This document shows positions 26,789 through 35,380 of a stretch of DNA of 64,000 nt, piece after piece. The notes beneath the pieces were generated by a model, which had not been told where the DNA came from, did no database searches, and saw only the letters and a list, made by a program, of their open reading frames with translations. The stretch spans positions 868,001 through 932,000 of the forward strand of contig JADJVA010000020.1 of the NCBI GenBank assembly GCA_016716765.1, given 5' to 3'. Position numbers and translations under genes: made by a program. Numbering within the stretch: position 1 is the stretch's first letter; each line of letters begins with the position of its first letter. This DNA is from Bdellovibrionales bacterium (GTDB lineage Bacteria > Bdellovibrionota > Bdellovibrionia > Bdellovibrionales > UBA1609).

Positions 26789-28366
26789 GTGTTTATGACG
26801 TCAGAGAAAGAGCATCGCAAACTTGAAAACAAGTCAGATTGGCCAGAGTCTTTATCTCGATTTGTCGCGCATTATTCGACAAGAACTGAAGCAACTTCAA
26901 CAAAAGAAACACCAGCAAACTTCATTCGAGTGATTGATTCTGACATTGGACGTACTGTCGATTTCAATCGAATTGCTGTCCATCACATTGTTTTGCCTCC
27001 AGGATGCCGGACCTATAGCCCTCACGCCGAAAGCCTCGAAGAAGAATTTGTCTTTGTTATCAAAGGGAAACCTCATCTCTGGCTCAGTGGCTATATTCAC
27101 GATCTTAGTGAACACTTCGCCATTGGGTTTCCTGCTGGAACTGGCATCGCTCACACGTTTATTAACAACACGGATACCGACGTTCTTCTTCTCGTTGCTG
27201 GAGACAAAACAAAGAAGGAAAACCTCTGTTCTTTTCCCATCAACCCTGAACTTAAAAAGGATTGCCAGATATGGTGGGAAAATCCCCCGGATCATTCGCT
27301 AGGTCCACACAATGGTTTTCCTGGGCCAATAAAAGAATCTGAGAGGGCAAAAGAACCATCACGCCACATTCTAGATTGTAAGGCTCAAGGAAAAAGAAAG
27401 CCCTTTCATTATCCAGGCGACAACGAAACCTTTGGTGAAGGCTTTAGGCTGACAGATCACATTGGACTTAAAAATCTTGGAATTTCCTATGATTATTTAC
27501 CTCCAGGCACAAGGAGTGCTTTTCCTCATGCACATACTCACGAGGAAGAATTCGTTTATGTAATCAAAGGAAATCCAACAGTTTGGCTTGATGGTTTTGT
27601 AAAGACAATTGGGCCTGATGATTTTGCGGCGTATCCCTCAAATACCGGCCTTGCCCATGTGCTCATAAACGAAACAGATGAAGAGGTCATTTATCTTTGC
27701 ATTGGTGAAACGCAGGAATTTCCATCTGAAAAGATCACCTATCCATTGAATCCTTTGAGACAAAAGGAATGCCGTCGCAAGGGTTGGTATTGGGACGATC
27801 TTAAAACCCCTGTTTCAGGTTCACACCTAGCAAAATCGGATAAATACAAAAAGAAACATCTAGAACTTCAAGTTTGTACTGAATCTGACGCCACTCAAGT
27901 TTTAGAGATTTTTAAACGCTCGCCTACATATTTTCAAAGGGTCGATGGATGTCTTCCAACTCTACAAATGGCGAAACATGCCATTGTCGATGGGCCTAAA
28001 AAACACGGCGAAGAATATTTCAAAGAGTGCTTGATTATAAAACTCAACGATCAACCTATTGGAATCCTCGATATTCACGCCCATCATCCAGAAAAAGAAA
28101 TCTGTTATTTGGGGTTACTGCTAATTCCTGAAGATCTGTTTTCTCGTGGCCTCGGTCGAAGATGCTATGCACTTGCAGAAGATTACGTTTTGCGGGCGTT
28201 TGGTTGCAAAAAGATTCGGCTCGGTATTTCCAATGACAATGATGTTTCTGGCTTCTGGCAGAAAATGGGCTTTGAATTCAATGGTAAAACCTATGACTGG
28301 AAGGGCGAACAAAAGACCGCTACAGTCCGTGAGTTTGACAAGGACTTGAAGGTAAAAAGTGTATAG
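26789..28366 (+). CDS. Double-cupin protein fused to a GNAT acetyltransferase domain
   Basis: A 525-residue cytoplasmic protein of three parts. Cupin 1 (about residues 45-150) has GCRTYSPHAESLEEEFVFVI, where the second metal histidine is missing. Cupin 2 (about 200-315) has a fuller metal site, SAFPHAHTHEEEFVYVIKG, with the distal AHVLIN. A C-terminal GNAT-type domain (about 350-505) shows LILIPEDLFSRGLGRRCYA-like acetyl-CoA loop features and SGFWQKMGFEFNGKTYDW. No substrate is known. It is the first gene after tRNA-Glu within the island bounded by the duplicated tRNA end, so horizontal acquisition is likely. A second possible start ATG is two codons downstream. Confidence 0.75.
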   Translation: MFMTSEKEHRKLENKSDWPESLSRFVAHYSTRTEATSTKETPANFIRVIDSDIGRTVDFNRIAVHHIVLPPGCRTYSPHAESLEEEFVFVIKGKPHLWLSGYIHDLSEHFAIGFPAGTGIAHTFINNTDTDVLLLVAGDKTKKENLCSFPINPELKKDCQIWWENPPDHSLGPHNGFPGPIKESERAKEPSRHILDCKAQGKRKPFHYPGDNETFGEGFRLTDHIGLKNLGISYDYLPPGTRSAFPHAHTHEEEFVYVIKGNPTVWLDGFVKTIGPDDFAAYPSNTGLAHVLINETDEEVIYLCIGETQEFPSEKITYPLNPLRQKECRRKGWYWDDLKTPVSGSHLAKSDKYKKKHLELQVCTESDATQVLEIFKRSPTYFQRVDGCLPTLQMAKHAIVDGPKKHGEEYFKECLIIKLNDQPIGILDIHAHHPEKEICYLGLLLIPEDLFSRGLGRRCYALAEDYVLRAFGCKKIRLGISNDNDVSGFWQKMGFEFNGKTYDWKGEQKTATVREFDKDLKVKSV

Positions 28367-28495
28367 TCCGCAGATCTTTGACCGGTCAGGAGAATGAGAT
28401 GCCACTGATGGCCAATCCCATGGAAGCACTTGTGAGTTAGCAACAAGGGGTGGACTCCGGAATGCCAATTGATCCCAGCGAAAATGACCTGACTC

Positions 28496-28762
28496 CTAAT
28501 CCTCACTTTTCCCGCCTGAACCGTAATCTTGAGAATAAGAATCAACCTCTTTGGTCCCCTCTTTACCAGTGTATGGATTGTAGTTTCCTTTTGTTGTATA
28601 GTTATCCGATTTTGTGGAGTTGGGCGACGTTCTATAGTGCGGTTGAATGTAGGTCCCATCTTTCTTTGTGTACCCTCTAACATAAACATCACTCGCAAAT
28701 GAAATCGATCCAAGAAAAGTCACTGTCTCAAACGGAGCAGACACTCCAAATCCTGCTACCAA
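28496..28762 (-). CDS. Small exported protein with RGYTKKDGTYIQPHYR motif, possibly 5'-damaged
   Basis: The 88-residue frame ends its hydrophobic segment at SISFAS, a plausible signal cleavage site. It continues DVYVRGYTKKDGTYIQPHYR and GNYNPYTGKEGTK, a small conserved domain common in exported proteobacterial proteins of unknown function. Translation would have to start at TTG (28762), which lies inside a 17-bp sequence repeated at 31000-31016, and the N-terminus lacks a basic n-region. The gene may therefore have lost its original 5' end. The rest of the gap on either side (28367-28970) holds nothing else recognisable. Confidence 0.55.
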   Translation of the reverse strand: MVAGFGVSAPFETVTFLGSISFASDVYVRGYTKKDGTYIQPHYRTSPNSTKSDNYTTKGNYNPYTGKEGTKEVDSYSQDYGSGGKSED

Positions 28763-28970
28763 ATGTTACCATTTTTCTGTCGAAGCCCTGTAAATCGGCA
28801 CAACCTTGCGGTTGGCGGTCGGCACTCGCCTCTTCCATCGTTTTGCGAAGATGGCCACAATGCAAATGCAGGTAATTTTGGGGGCTTTAGGGGCTTTCCA
28901 CGTCTTGGGGAATCGGGCCAATCCAAGAATCTAAGTCTGGAAATGCCACGTAAAGCAATTCAATCAGAAA

Positions 28971-29702
28971 CTACCAAGGGATGCGCTCGCCCTTGTGAAC
29001 TAGCTGGCCATGTGGAAACCGGTCGCGAGCCATTGTTACAAGATCAACGACAGTACTCGCACCCTTGTCAACTTCCATGGGCGCTGCTTGAGTTCCCAGA
29101 TCGGTCTTTACCCACCCAGGATGGGCGGCTGCAACAGCGATCTTCTTGCTCGCCAAAGTCTTCGACTGAATCAGTGTTAGCATATTGAGACCAGCCTTAG
29201 ACGTCGAGTATCCTACAGTCATAAATTGTGCGACATGTGGCCAACTGCTTTCAGCAGAAGCTATCGACCCAAGCGCGGATGAGTGGTTGATCACGCGAGC
29301 ATCTTCACTCAGCGAAAGAAGCGGTACCATGGCTTCTGTCATTGCATGAGGAGCGATCAGGTTGACTTCGAGAGTGCGACGAATTTTTTCTGAGTTTGTA
29401 GGTTCTCCGTCCCACTCAAGTGCGATCCCTGCGTTATTCACGAGGACATCGAGCTTACCAAAAGCCTTTTTCAAATAGGCGGAAAGTTTCGCGATATCCT
29501 CAGAATTAGTAACTTCGAGTTGTACACTTTGGGCTTCACAACCTGCGGCCACGAGTTCTGCGGCCGCTGCCTCCCCTGCCTTTTGATCACGCGATGTGAG
29601 CACAATTGTGTACCCAAGCAAACCAAGTTGCCGCGCAATCTCCTTACCCAAGCCTTTGTTCGCTCCTGTAATTAGCGCAACCCTGTTGTTCTTTTTGCCC
29701 AT
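28971..29702 (-). CDS. Short-chain dehydrogenase/reductase, carbonyl-reductase-like
   Basis: A classical SDR of about 243 residues. The cofactor loop is ALITGANKGLGKEIARQLG, NNAG is seen in VLVNNAGIALEWDG, the catalytic serine is in VINHSSALGS and the Tyr-Lys pair in YSTSKAGLN. The ATG at 29702 is preceded by GGAG at good spacing; the frame is open six codons further upstream. The overall layout resembles CBR1-type carbonyl reductases, but the substrate is unknown. It lies inside the tRNA-Glu island, and a decayed LysR-type gene fragment lies upstream, possibly its former regulator. Confidence 0.85.
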   Translation of the reverse strand: MGKKNNRVALITGANKGLGKEIARQLGLLGYTIVLTSRDQKAGEAAAAELVAAGCEAQSVQLEVTNSEDIAKLSAYLKKAFGKLDVLVNNAGIALEWDGEPTNSEKIRRTLEVNLIAPHAMTEAMVPLLSLSEDARVINHSSALGSIASAESSWPHVAQFMTVGYSTSKAGLNMLTLIQSKTLASKKIAVAAAHPGWVKTDLGTQAAPMEVDKGASTVVDLVTMARDRFPHGQLVHKGERIPW

Positions 29703-29942
29703 AAATTTCTCCTTTACCAAATAAGTACTGAATTTGTAGCTCGGAAGGCTTTACATCAAATGGTATGACGAAAGAATTGTTGGTGTAAAGTAAGGAGTTG
29801 ATTGCCCCGGTGTTTCAGCACCCATTTTGTTGAAACGTGGAAGCGATGAAGGTTAATGGCACTATTGGCACTTCAGTTTATTCGAGGTTTCAAGTTGAGG
29901 CCCCGACACAAGGGCCTCAAAAATGAACTTTAATTTGCTCGT

Positions 29943-30060
29943 TTACAGCTGCATTCCCTTTCGACTGCGGAGAAACAGGGTTGTTCCAAGCTCCTTCTCT
30001 AAAGCTCTAATACGCTGAGGGACTCCGGTCTGGGTGAGATGAAGATCTTGCTCGGATAAG
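29943..30060 (-). pseudogene. Remnant of a LysR-type regulator (HTH part)
   Basis: Reading the minus strand from 30060 to the TAA at 29943 gives LSEQDLHLTQTGVPQRIRAL followed by a stretch ending LRSRKGMQL and stop. This matches the recognition helix and wing of LysR helix-turn-helix domains, where SQRIRALE is usual. The N-terminal helix and the whole effector domain are absent. It sits upstream of and on the same strand as the SDR gene. The rest of 29721-30283 contains an IS-end remnant but no gene. Confidence 0.65.
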
Positions 30061-30153
30061 TAAAATTATCGAACACAACAGAAGCCCACCCTCCTTCGAA
30101 ATCTGATACTGGTACCCCTCTGAAAACTGTCACACTAAGTATATTAAAAAAAA

Positions 30154-30213
30154 TGTGGAATGATTACATGAAAGGCTGGTTTCCTTGGCTTTCAACTAGA
30201 TTCTACATTTTCT
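30154..30213 (+). repeat. Solo remnant of an IS256-type element end
   Basis: This segment aligns over about 60 bp with the right end of the IS element at 32948-33007. Both begin GTGGAAT, share GAAAGGCTGGT and CTTTCAACTAGATT, and then diverge slightly. No transposase sequence lies beside it. It is probably the scar of an older copy or relative of the same element. Confidence 0.65.
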
Positions 30214-30283
30214 GGTTTGTGTTGTTGAATCCGTAAAAAAAACTAATATTATTTATACTAATCACACTTTCAGAGAGGAACCC

Positions 30284-30931
30284 ATGAGACCTTCAATCGC
30301 CTTGATGTTGTTGTTTCCAATGATGGCATTTGGCAACACAGACACAGATTTCAAGTCTGGTGATCCCTCGGGCGAAGAAAAAACTTCGACTATTCAGATA
30401 ACTGACCCTCACTCGGCCCTTAGAAAAAGAGAACATACTCTATCTTGGAAGTATTCCTCTGGCAGCGGGGAACTTGAAATTGAAGGCCTGACAGGTAGCC
30501 TAGAGACGCACTCAGGCGAATCAAATATTTCGTATGGCTACAATACAGGCAGATTTGAACCCGGCATTGCCTTTTATTCGACAGTAAGTAAAGGTGAAGA
30601 TACTAAATCGTCAGTTGGTCTATTTACCCTTTATGGTAGGCTTAATATTATTGAAAACATACCCGGCAACGACTACATACCTTACCTGGCCCTTGCTTTT
30701 CAGTCATATGCAGAAGAAGGCGAATCATCTGGAATTGATTATGACTCTGACGGAAGAGGATTGGCATTTCAGCTGGGAATCTCAATTTTCCCTCTAAGTG
30801 AAATCTGTGCGGTGGAGATCGGATTTTTTTCAAGCAAGATTTCAGGAGACTTCAAATTGGATGGATCGCAATCGGTCGACTTTGATCTAAAGAGGTCTGG
30901 TCTTGGGGTTGGGTATTCAATTTATTTTTGA
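30284..30931 (+). CDS. Predicted outer-membrane beta-barrel protein
   Basis: A 215-residue exported protein with a signal peptide (MRPSIALMLLFPMMAFG). It is followed by alternating hydrophobic and polar strands (for example HTLSWKYSSGSGELEIEG and SNISYGYNTGRFEPGIAFYS) and a terminal aromatic (GVGYSIYF), as expected for a small OMP. No conserved family is recognised. It is preceded by a GAGAGGAACC ribosome-binding region. It is the last gene before the distal copy of the tRNA-Glu repeat. Confidence 0.7.
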   Translation: MRPSIALMLLFPMMAFGNTDTDFKSGDPSGEEKTSTIQITDPHSALRKREHTLSWKYSSGSGELEIEGLTGSLETHSGESNISYGYNTGRFEPGIAFYSTVSKGEDTKSSVGLFTLYGRLNIIENIPGNDYIPYLALAFQSYAEEGESSGIDYDSDGRGLAFQLGISIFPLSEICAVEIGFFSSKISGDFKLDGSQSVDFDLKRSGLGVGYSIYF

Positions 30932-31155
30932 GGTCGAGGCCTAAAGCCGCGATACTGATTAGGCTCAAGAAAGGGAACACGGCAACTGTTCCCCTTGCCA
31001 CCAAATGTTACCATTTGTTACCAAATTGACCGATTGCTACACGCATCAACTCCAACCAACTAGAACTATCCTCCACTCGTAAGCCTCTGTTAAAACTGGT
31101 GAGAATAAAAATCTGTTAGGCCGATCAATTAGTTAAAAAACTTGCCAGGTCGCCT

Positions 31156-31202
31156 TTTCACGGAGTAGACACGAGTTCGAATCTCGTAGGGGACGCCAAT
31201 TT
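31156..31202 (+). repeat. attR-like direct repeat of tRNA-Glu 3' end
   Basis: Exact 47-bp copy of 26648-26694. The sequence upstream (31140-31155) does not continue the tRNA, so no functional tRNA exists here. It defines the far boundary of a 4.5-kb segment. From 31203 to 31500 I see no gene. Confidence 0.88.
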
Positions 31203-31571
31203 TTTTCTTCAATATTTTCAGTGGCTCGCACGATAGGACATCTCCGACTCTCGAACTAAAATTCACAATATTATTTACATATCCTACGGCACACTGTGCA
31301 GAACCACAGATCCAAATCAGAAATATAGTACAATCTTCAGAGCACAAATCGTTATTAACCTCGGACCTTTGATCCACACTGCAAACAAAGTTCGCTTGTG
31401 CATATTATCTATAACCTAAACAACATGACCATAAGTCGGATCCATCTAAAAAAGTTCTGGTTTCAAAAGGTGATATTTGATTCACCTTTGAATTACACAG
31501 TTAAATTGCATCTTCAATGGCACGCCTAATAGCATCCCCTGGTGTTTCCAGGTGGCCCGTACTTTCGATTT

Positions 31572-33007
31572 GGAGATGTCTCATTTTTAGTTGAAAATCT
31601 GGAACCGCTTTCGTGAAATCGTGTCTGACTATGCTGCCTTTCCTATTTTTTTGTCAACGGTTTCCATTTGCAATTTTTCAATTCTTGCGATCACAGTTTT
31701 GATGTGCATGTATCCCTTCACCGTACGGAAGTTTTCCTCCGCTTTCAGGAACACGGCCGCCAACCAGCGTTGCGAGAGTTTTCCTTTTCGCCGCTTCCCT
31801 CTGTATTCTGGGTTATAATTCTTGATGTTGTGTTCTCGATGACGAACCGACGAGAATAGATTCTCGATTCCATTTGTTGTATGAAGAGCTTTATAAAGAT
31901 CCTTATGCACGTTCAAAATATGCAAGGTTAAAAGCTCTGGAAGGGCCTCTCTGAGAGACATCGCAGCTGAGCTATTGATTAGCATCAATTCCTGCTCCAA
32001 AGTCTCCAGTGCCGCCTTGGCGTCTTCATATTTCCCATGCCCAAGAGCCGCCACGTATTGTTGATGGATCCGCTTGCGGTATTTCTTGGCGAGGTGCTTT
32101 TGTAGATTGTGATCCTTGTGAATTGTGCAACGTTGATGGATGAGTTTCTTTCCGAACTTGTTGCGAAGAGTCTTAATAAGACCTTTGCCTCCGTCAGTTA
32201 CAAATAGCACCCGTGCGGTCAAGTTGAGATTGCGATGTTCAAGATCCGCCAATAATTCATTGCAAATGTCGCTATTCTCCGTGGCGCCTTCCCAGTAGCC
32301 CAACACCATTTTCTTTCCCGCAACTGAAATTCCAAGCGCGGTGATAAATGCAACTCCTCCGCGATGAACGCTGTCCAGCATGATGGCAAAGGGATCAAAT
32401 TCAGAGATCTCGCTCGAAAAATTGTTTCAACTGTTTGCTTGTGGCCTCGACAAAGTGGCGTGAGACCGACGATGGCGACACTCCAAACGCGTGTGCGGCG
32501 TCTTGTACAGTTTCGCTATAGCGGCGCGCCGATAAGCCTGACATCATCTTCGTCAGCAGCTCCTCTGAGAACTGACCACGTTCTCTGAGCTTTGCATAGC
32601 TGGGAAGAGTGACCTCACCCCGAGTGCCGCGAAGTCGCGGCACCATGACCGCCACTTTCTGGTCACCTATAAACGCAGACCCTCGCTGGGAGGCCCACTT
32701 ATAAATATCCCCTGTCGGCGCGTAATCGGGACCTGCTATATTTTCCCGATCCATCAGCAGGATCGACTCCACCAACATCCGTCCTATTTCGTGATTCAGT
32801 GAGTCGATCGATGCTTTTCCCCAACGGATTGTCTGAGCAACTTTCAATGCAAAATTGTCTTCGCCCAACAGCTGCTGAATTTGATTTGCGGATTGCTTTC
32901 TCTGTCTGGTACTTCTTTTCATGAGGGTGCCTTTCTTTTGTAAGATAGTGGAATCATTCCACGAAAGGCTGGTGCCCTCAACTTTCAACTAGATTTGAGA
33001 TTTCTCC
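31572..33007 (-). mobile_element. IS256-family insertion sequence with 8-bp target duplication
   Basis: The 1436-bp element has imperfect terminal inverted repeats (GGAGATGTCTCATTTTTAGT at left against GGAGAAATCTCAAATCTAGT read inward from the right). It is flanked by the perfect direct repeat TTCGATTT (31564-31571 and 33008-33015). An 8-9 bp duplication is typical of IS256. It carries one transposase gene on the minus strand, split by a frame change. The intact duplication points to a recent insertion. Confidence 0.9.
31629..32922 (-). pseudogene. IS256-family transposase, frame-disrupted
   Basis: Two consecutive frames make up one Mutator-type DDE transposase. The N-terminal part (32922-32401) ends in KQLKQFFERDL and stop. 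The C-terminal part resumes EFDPFAIMLDSVHRGGVAFI and contains FVTDGGKGLIKTLR and NGIENLFSSVRHRE, the DDE blocks of the family. The junction reads CTC-TGA-A, so a +1 shift (or restoring a lost CT/TC dinucleotide, giving ERDLSEFDPF) would rebuild the whole protein. ATG at 32922 is chosen because the upstream in-frame ATG at 32988 lies in the terminal repeat. Whether this is decay, assembly error or recoding cannot be decided here. Confidence 0.85.
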
Positions 33008-33189
33008 TTCGATTTCGAATGGCGCATAAGCCTCGCCCTTACCAACAACAGCTCCCTTTTCATCGCCAAATCCTCGCACGACAAAATCACTGCTGATTAA
33101 AATTAAAATATAAATACGTGATTTCAGTTCTTTCCTCCTATTCTATCAAGAAAACAACTCGATCACTTTCACTTCCAAGCGGTGGCTTC

Positions 33190-33699
33190 TTACCAGCCAC
33201 CACACTGCGAATGACACTCTTGAGAATTCTTTCCCTCAGCTTTGCACGATTCATAGCAATCAAGGCCCGTGGGCAGTTCCTTGCATTGCAAGTGGTAAAT
33301 GCTCGACTTGCCCCCTTGTGACTCCAAATTTTTCGTCTCCAGCGTCGCTAAAGGCGAACTGTTTGCACGCGCACTTCGATAGGTAAGATGTCCGACTAAG
33401 TTATCGCCGCTGTTTTGACCTTGAAATAAATCTACTTTTACAGCTGTGCCAGTATGCTCAACTCTTTGACTCGACATCTTTCCACTTAAATTAAAGTCAC
33501 CAAACCAACAGTGCACATCTCCATAATTTAGAATAAAGTTACCCTGATAAAATTCTATGGTGACTTCACCGCTGCCGCAGATATCGGCAATAACCTCTAC
33601 TGAACATTTCACCCTCTTGTTAGGCATCGAACTCTCGGCATTGGTCTTCACAACTGCCATCAATGCCATTGCACATAAAATCATCTGGCTTTTTTTCAT
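33190..33699 (-). CDS. Exported cysteine-rich hypothetical protein
   Basis: The 169-residue product has a clear signal peptide (MKKSQMILCAMALMAVVKTNA, cleavage after TNA) and a beta-rich body. Its C-terminus contains paired cysteines, LQCKELPTGLDCYESCKAEG and ECHSQCGGW, likely disulfide-bonded in the periplasm or outside. No known family is recognised. It is divergent from a LysR-type regulator gene 90 bp away, the usual layout for a regulated target. Confidence 0.65.
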   Translation of the reverse strand: MKKSQMILCAMALMAVVKTNAESSMPNKRVKCSVEVIADICGSGEVTIEFYQGNFILNYGDVHCWFGDFNLSGKMSSQRVEHTGTAVKVDLFQGQNSGDNLVGHLTYRSARANSSPLATLETKNLESQGGKSSIYHLQCKELPTGLDCYESCKAEGKNSQECHSQCGGW

Positions 33700-33789
33700 A
33701 AACTCCCCTTTTCAGCCCTTAGGCGTGATCAACAAATACAAAAAACAAATGGATATTAAAAGCTTCTTTATGTATATTTTTGGTAGCTT

Positions 33790-34662
33790 ATGGATACCAA
33801 AAAACTGCGATTTTTTACTGTGCTTTGCGAGACTGGTCACATGCGTGAGGCCGCAAAACTACTGAATATCTCACACGCAGGACTTTCGAAGGCTATTCAC
33901 ACACTGGAAGTAGAATTGGGTACTGTGCTTGTAACAAAGGATGGGCGTGGCGTAAGGGTCACACCCGAAGGACGAAAGCTTTTAAGCAGAATCAAAGACT
34001 GTTTAACAGCAGAAGAAAACCTACTCAGCCAAATCGCTGGTGACCATCAATGTGCAGAAATTAAAATAGGTACATTTGAGGTGTTCTCAACATATTTAAG
34101 CCCGAAGTTTGTCCAAGCTATGGAAAAACATACCGAGGTATCATTTGAAGAACTCGGGCCAGGAAATCTGGAGACCGCCATCATCAACGGCCAAGTCGAT
34201 TTCGGAATCACTTACCTACCAATCCCACGCCCAAATCTAGATCACCTCGAAATCACGAAAATTCGCATGGGTATTTTTGGAAATAAAAAATTTTCAGCAG
34301 AGAAAAAAAGCTTCGAAGAATTGCCATTTGTCGTTCCTATTACAAATATTGACGGTGCGCCTACCAAAGTGAAGGGTCTCGACGGCTGGCCTGACGATCG
34401 AATACAGAGAAATATTAAATATTCAGTTTCTCTTATGGAAACCGCTTTAGCCCTTTCACGAGAGGGCCTTGCCGTCGGTTACTTCCCCAAATTTGTAGTT
34501 GAATTGCACAATCAATATGCGAAACTCGAGTACAGCTTTAAAGAGTTTTCTCCCCCATCCAAAATATCAGGGCTCCAACCAGTTTATGCCGTAAAGCGAA
34601 AGGACCGTGCCGAAGACGCAAGCTTTAAGTCATTATGTAAAGTGTTGCGCGGACTAACCTAA
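33790..34662 (+). CDS. LysR-family transcriptional regulator
   Basis: A 290-residue regulator. The N-terminal winged helix-turn-helix (about residues 4-62, LRFFTVLCETGHMREAAKLL then SHAGLSKAIHTLEVELG) is followed by a linker and a periplasmic-binding-protein-like effector domain beginning AEIKIGTFEVFSTYLSPKF. It is divergent from the exported Cys-rich gene. Domain content is unambiguous; the inducer and targets are unknown. It resembles the broken LysR gene at 36981-40365 in domain plan, in both cases with TPEG after the wing. Confidence 0.85.
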   Translation: MDTKKLRFFTVLCETGHMREAAKLLNISHAGLSKAIHTLEVELGTVLVTKDGRGVRVTPEGRKLLSRIKDCLTAEENLLSQIAGDHQCAEIKIGTFEVFSTYLSPKFVQAMEKHTEVSFEELGPGNLETAIINGQVDFGITYLPIPRPNLDHLEITKIRMGIFGNKKFSAEKKSFEELPFVVPITNIDGAPTKVKGLDGWPDDRIQRNIKYSVSLMETALALSREGLAVGYFPKFVVELHNQYAKLEYSFKEFSPPSKISGLQPVYAVKRKDRAEDASFKSLCKVLRGLT

Positions 34663-34701
34663 GTCCCCAGCATTCAAACTCGCCTCACACACAGATCGAA
34701 A

Positions 34702-35247
34702 CTACACGACCAGCGGACGCCAAGTTAATCCGGTTCTACTCGGTTCATGGTGGGTAAATAAAAAAAAGTCATTTGAGCACAAGCATTTTGGGTATCTGTG
34801 TCTATACAATTTAAAACTTTTAACGCCGTAAGCTCGCTTCTGTATTAGCTTTAATGAGGAAATTCCGGCATTTTTCAAGGAAGAAAAATTGCTATTCTTT
34901 GCATGAAGCCAATCTTTTCCGTCTCTTATGATTTCAATGCCCAGCCTCTCGAGCTCTTCATACTCCCCAGTTTGATTGCCCCGAGGATCGCTTAGTGCCT
35001 TAAGCAAAAATCGATTGTCACCAATACCAACTGGCCTCTGCATAGTATCCAGCTCATAATGATATCTTGCTAAGGTTCGTTTAAGTTGTTCCAGATCCAA
35101 ACGCCCCACGGCAGTCTTCGCCTCGACTGTATATCGATTTGTTAGAGTTTCTAGGCAACCGCCCGATGAGCGACTCTTCTGCCTCCTCCAAACGAACCTT
35201 GTTTGTTGTTTAATGAAGTTTAAGGGGTTAAGTTGAGCATCTGACAT
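34702..35247 (-). CDS. Hypothetical protein, possibly decayed
   Basis: The 181-residue frame has an N-terminal part that looks like real protein (TNRYTVEAKTAVGRLDLEQL and TLARYHYELDTMQRPVGIGD), with a VEAK stretch that faintly recalls PD-(D/E)XK nucleases. The C-terminal third, rich in Ser, Lys, Arg and aromatics, looks unlike a folded domain and may be frameshifted. I recognise no family. It lies between mobile-element regions. Confidence 0.4.
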   Translation of the reverse strand: MSDAQLNPLNFIKQQTRFVWRRQKSRSSGGCLETLTNRYTVEAKTAVGRLDLEQLKRTLARYHYELDTMQRPVGIGDNRFLLKALSDPRGNQTGEYEELERLGIEIIRDGKDWLHAKNSNFSSLKNAGISSLKLIQKRAYGVKSFKLYRHRYPKCLCSNDFFLFTHHEPSRTGLTWRPLVV

Positions 35248-35380
35248 CGTTTGTCTTTGATGGTAAACAGCCTATAGCCCTAGACAAAAATGGCTCACCG
35301 TACGATTGTGAATGTTGTTTTCAGTCAATGGGGAGAATACACGTGTACTACCTGCTTCTGCATTTGGTTAGGAGGGCTTT

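Larger units (their letters stand above)
31501..33127 (-). pseudogene. Small hypothetical gene interrupted by an IS256-family element
   Basis: If the IS (31572-33007) and one copy of the 8-bp duplication are removed, one reading frame joins across the junction. The right part reads SSDFVVRGFGDEKGAVVGKG and on to AYAPFEIE; the left part continues STGHLETPGDAIRRAIEDAI and stops at 31501. The product would have about 60 residues. An in-frame TAG lies just upstream and the only candidate start near the strong AGGAGG is CTG at 33127, followed by KSRIYILILI. Function unknown. The perfect fit of the frame across the insertion supports a real former gene. Confidence 0.6.

Noticed and set aside
31156..31202. 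Possible second tRNA-Glu gene
   Set aside because: Only the 3' 43 bases are present; the sequence upstream does not form the D arm or 5' acceptor strand.
31129..31377. 82-codon minus-strand frame containing GVPYEIRTRVYSVKR
   Set aside because: This is the antisense translation of the duplicated tRNA-Glu end, a well-known false protein. The region is explained by the direct repeat.
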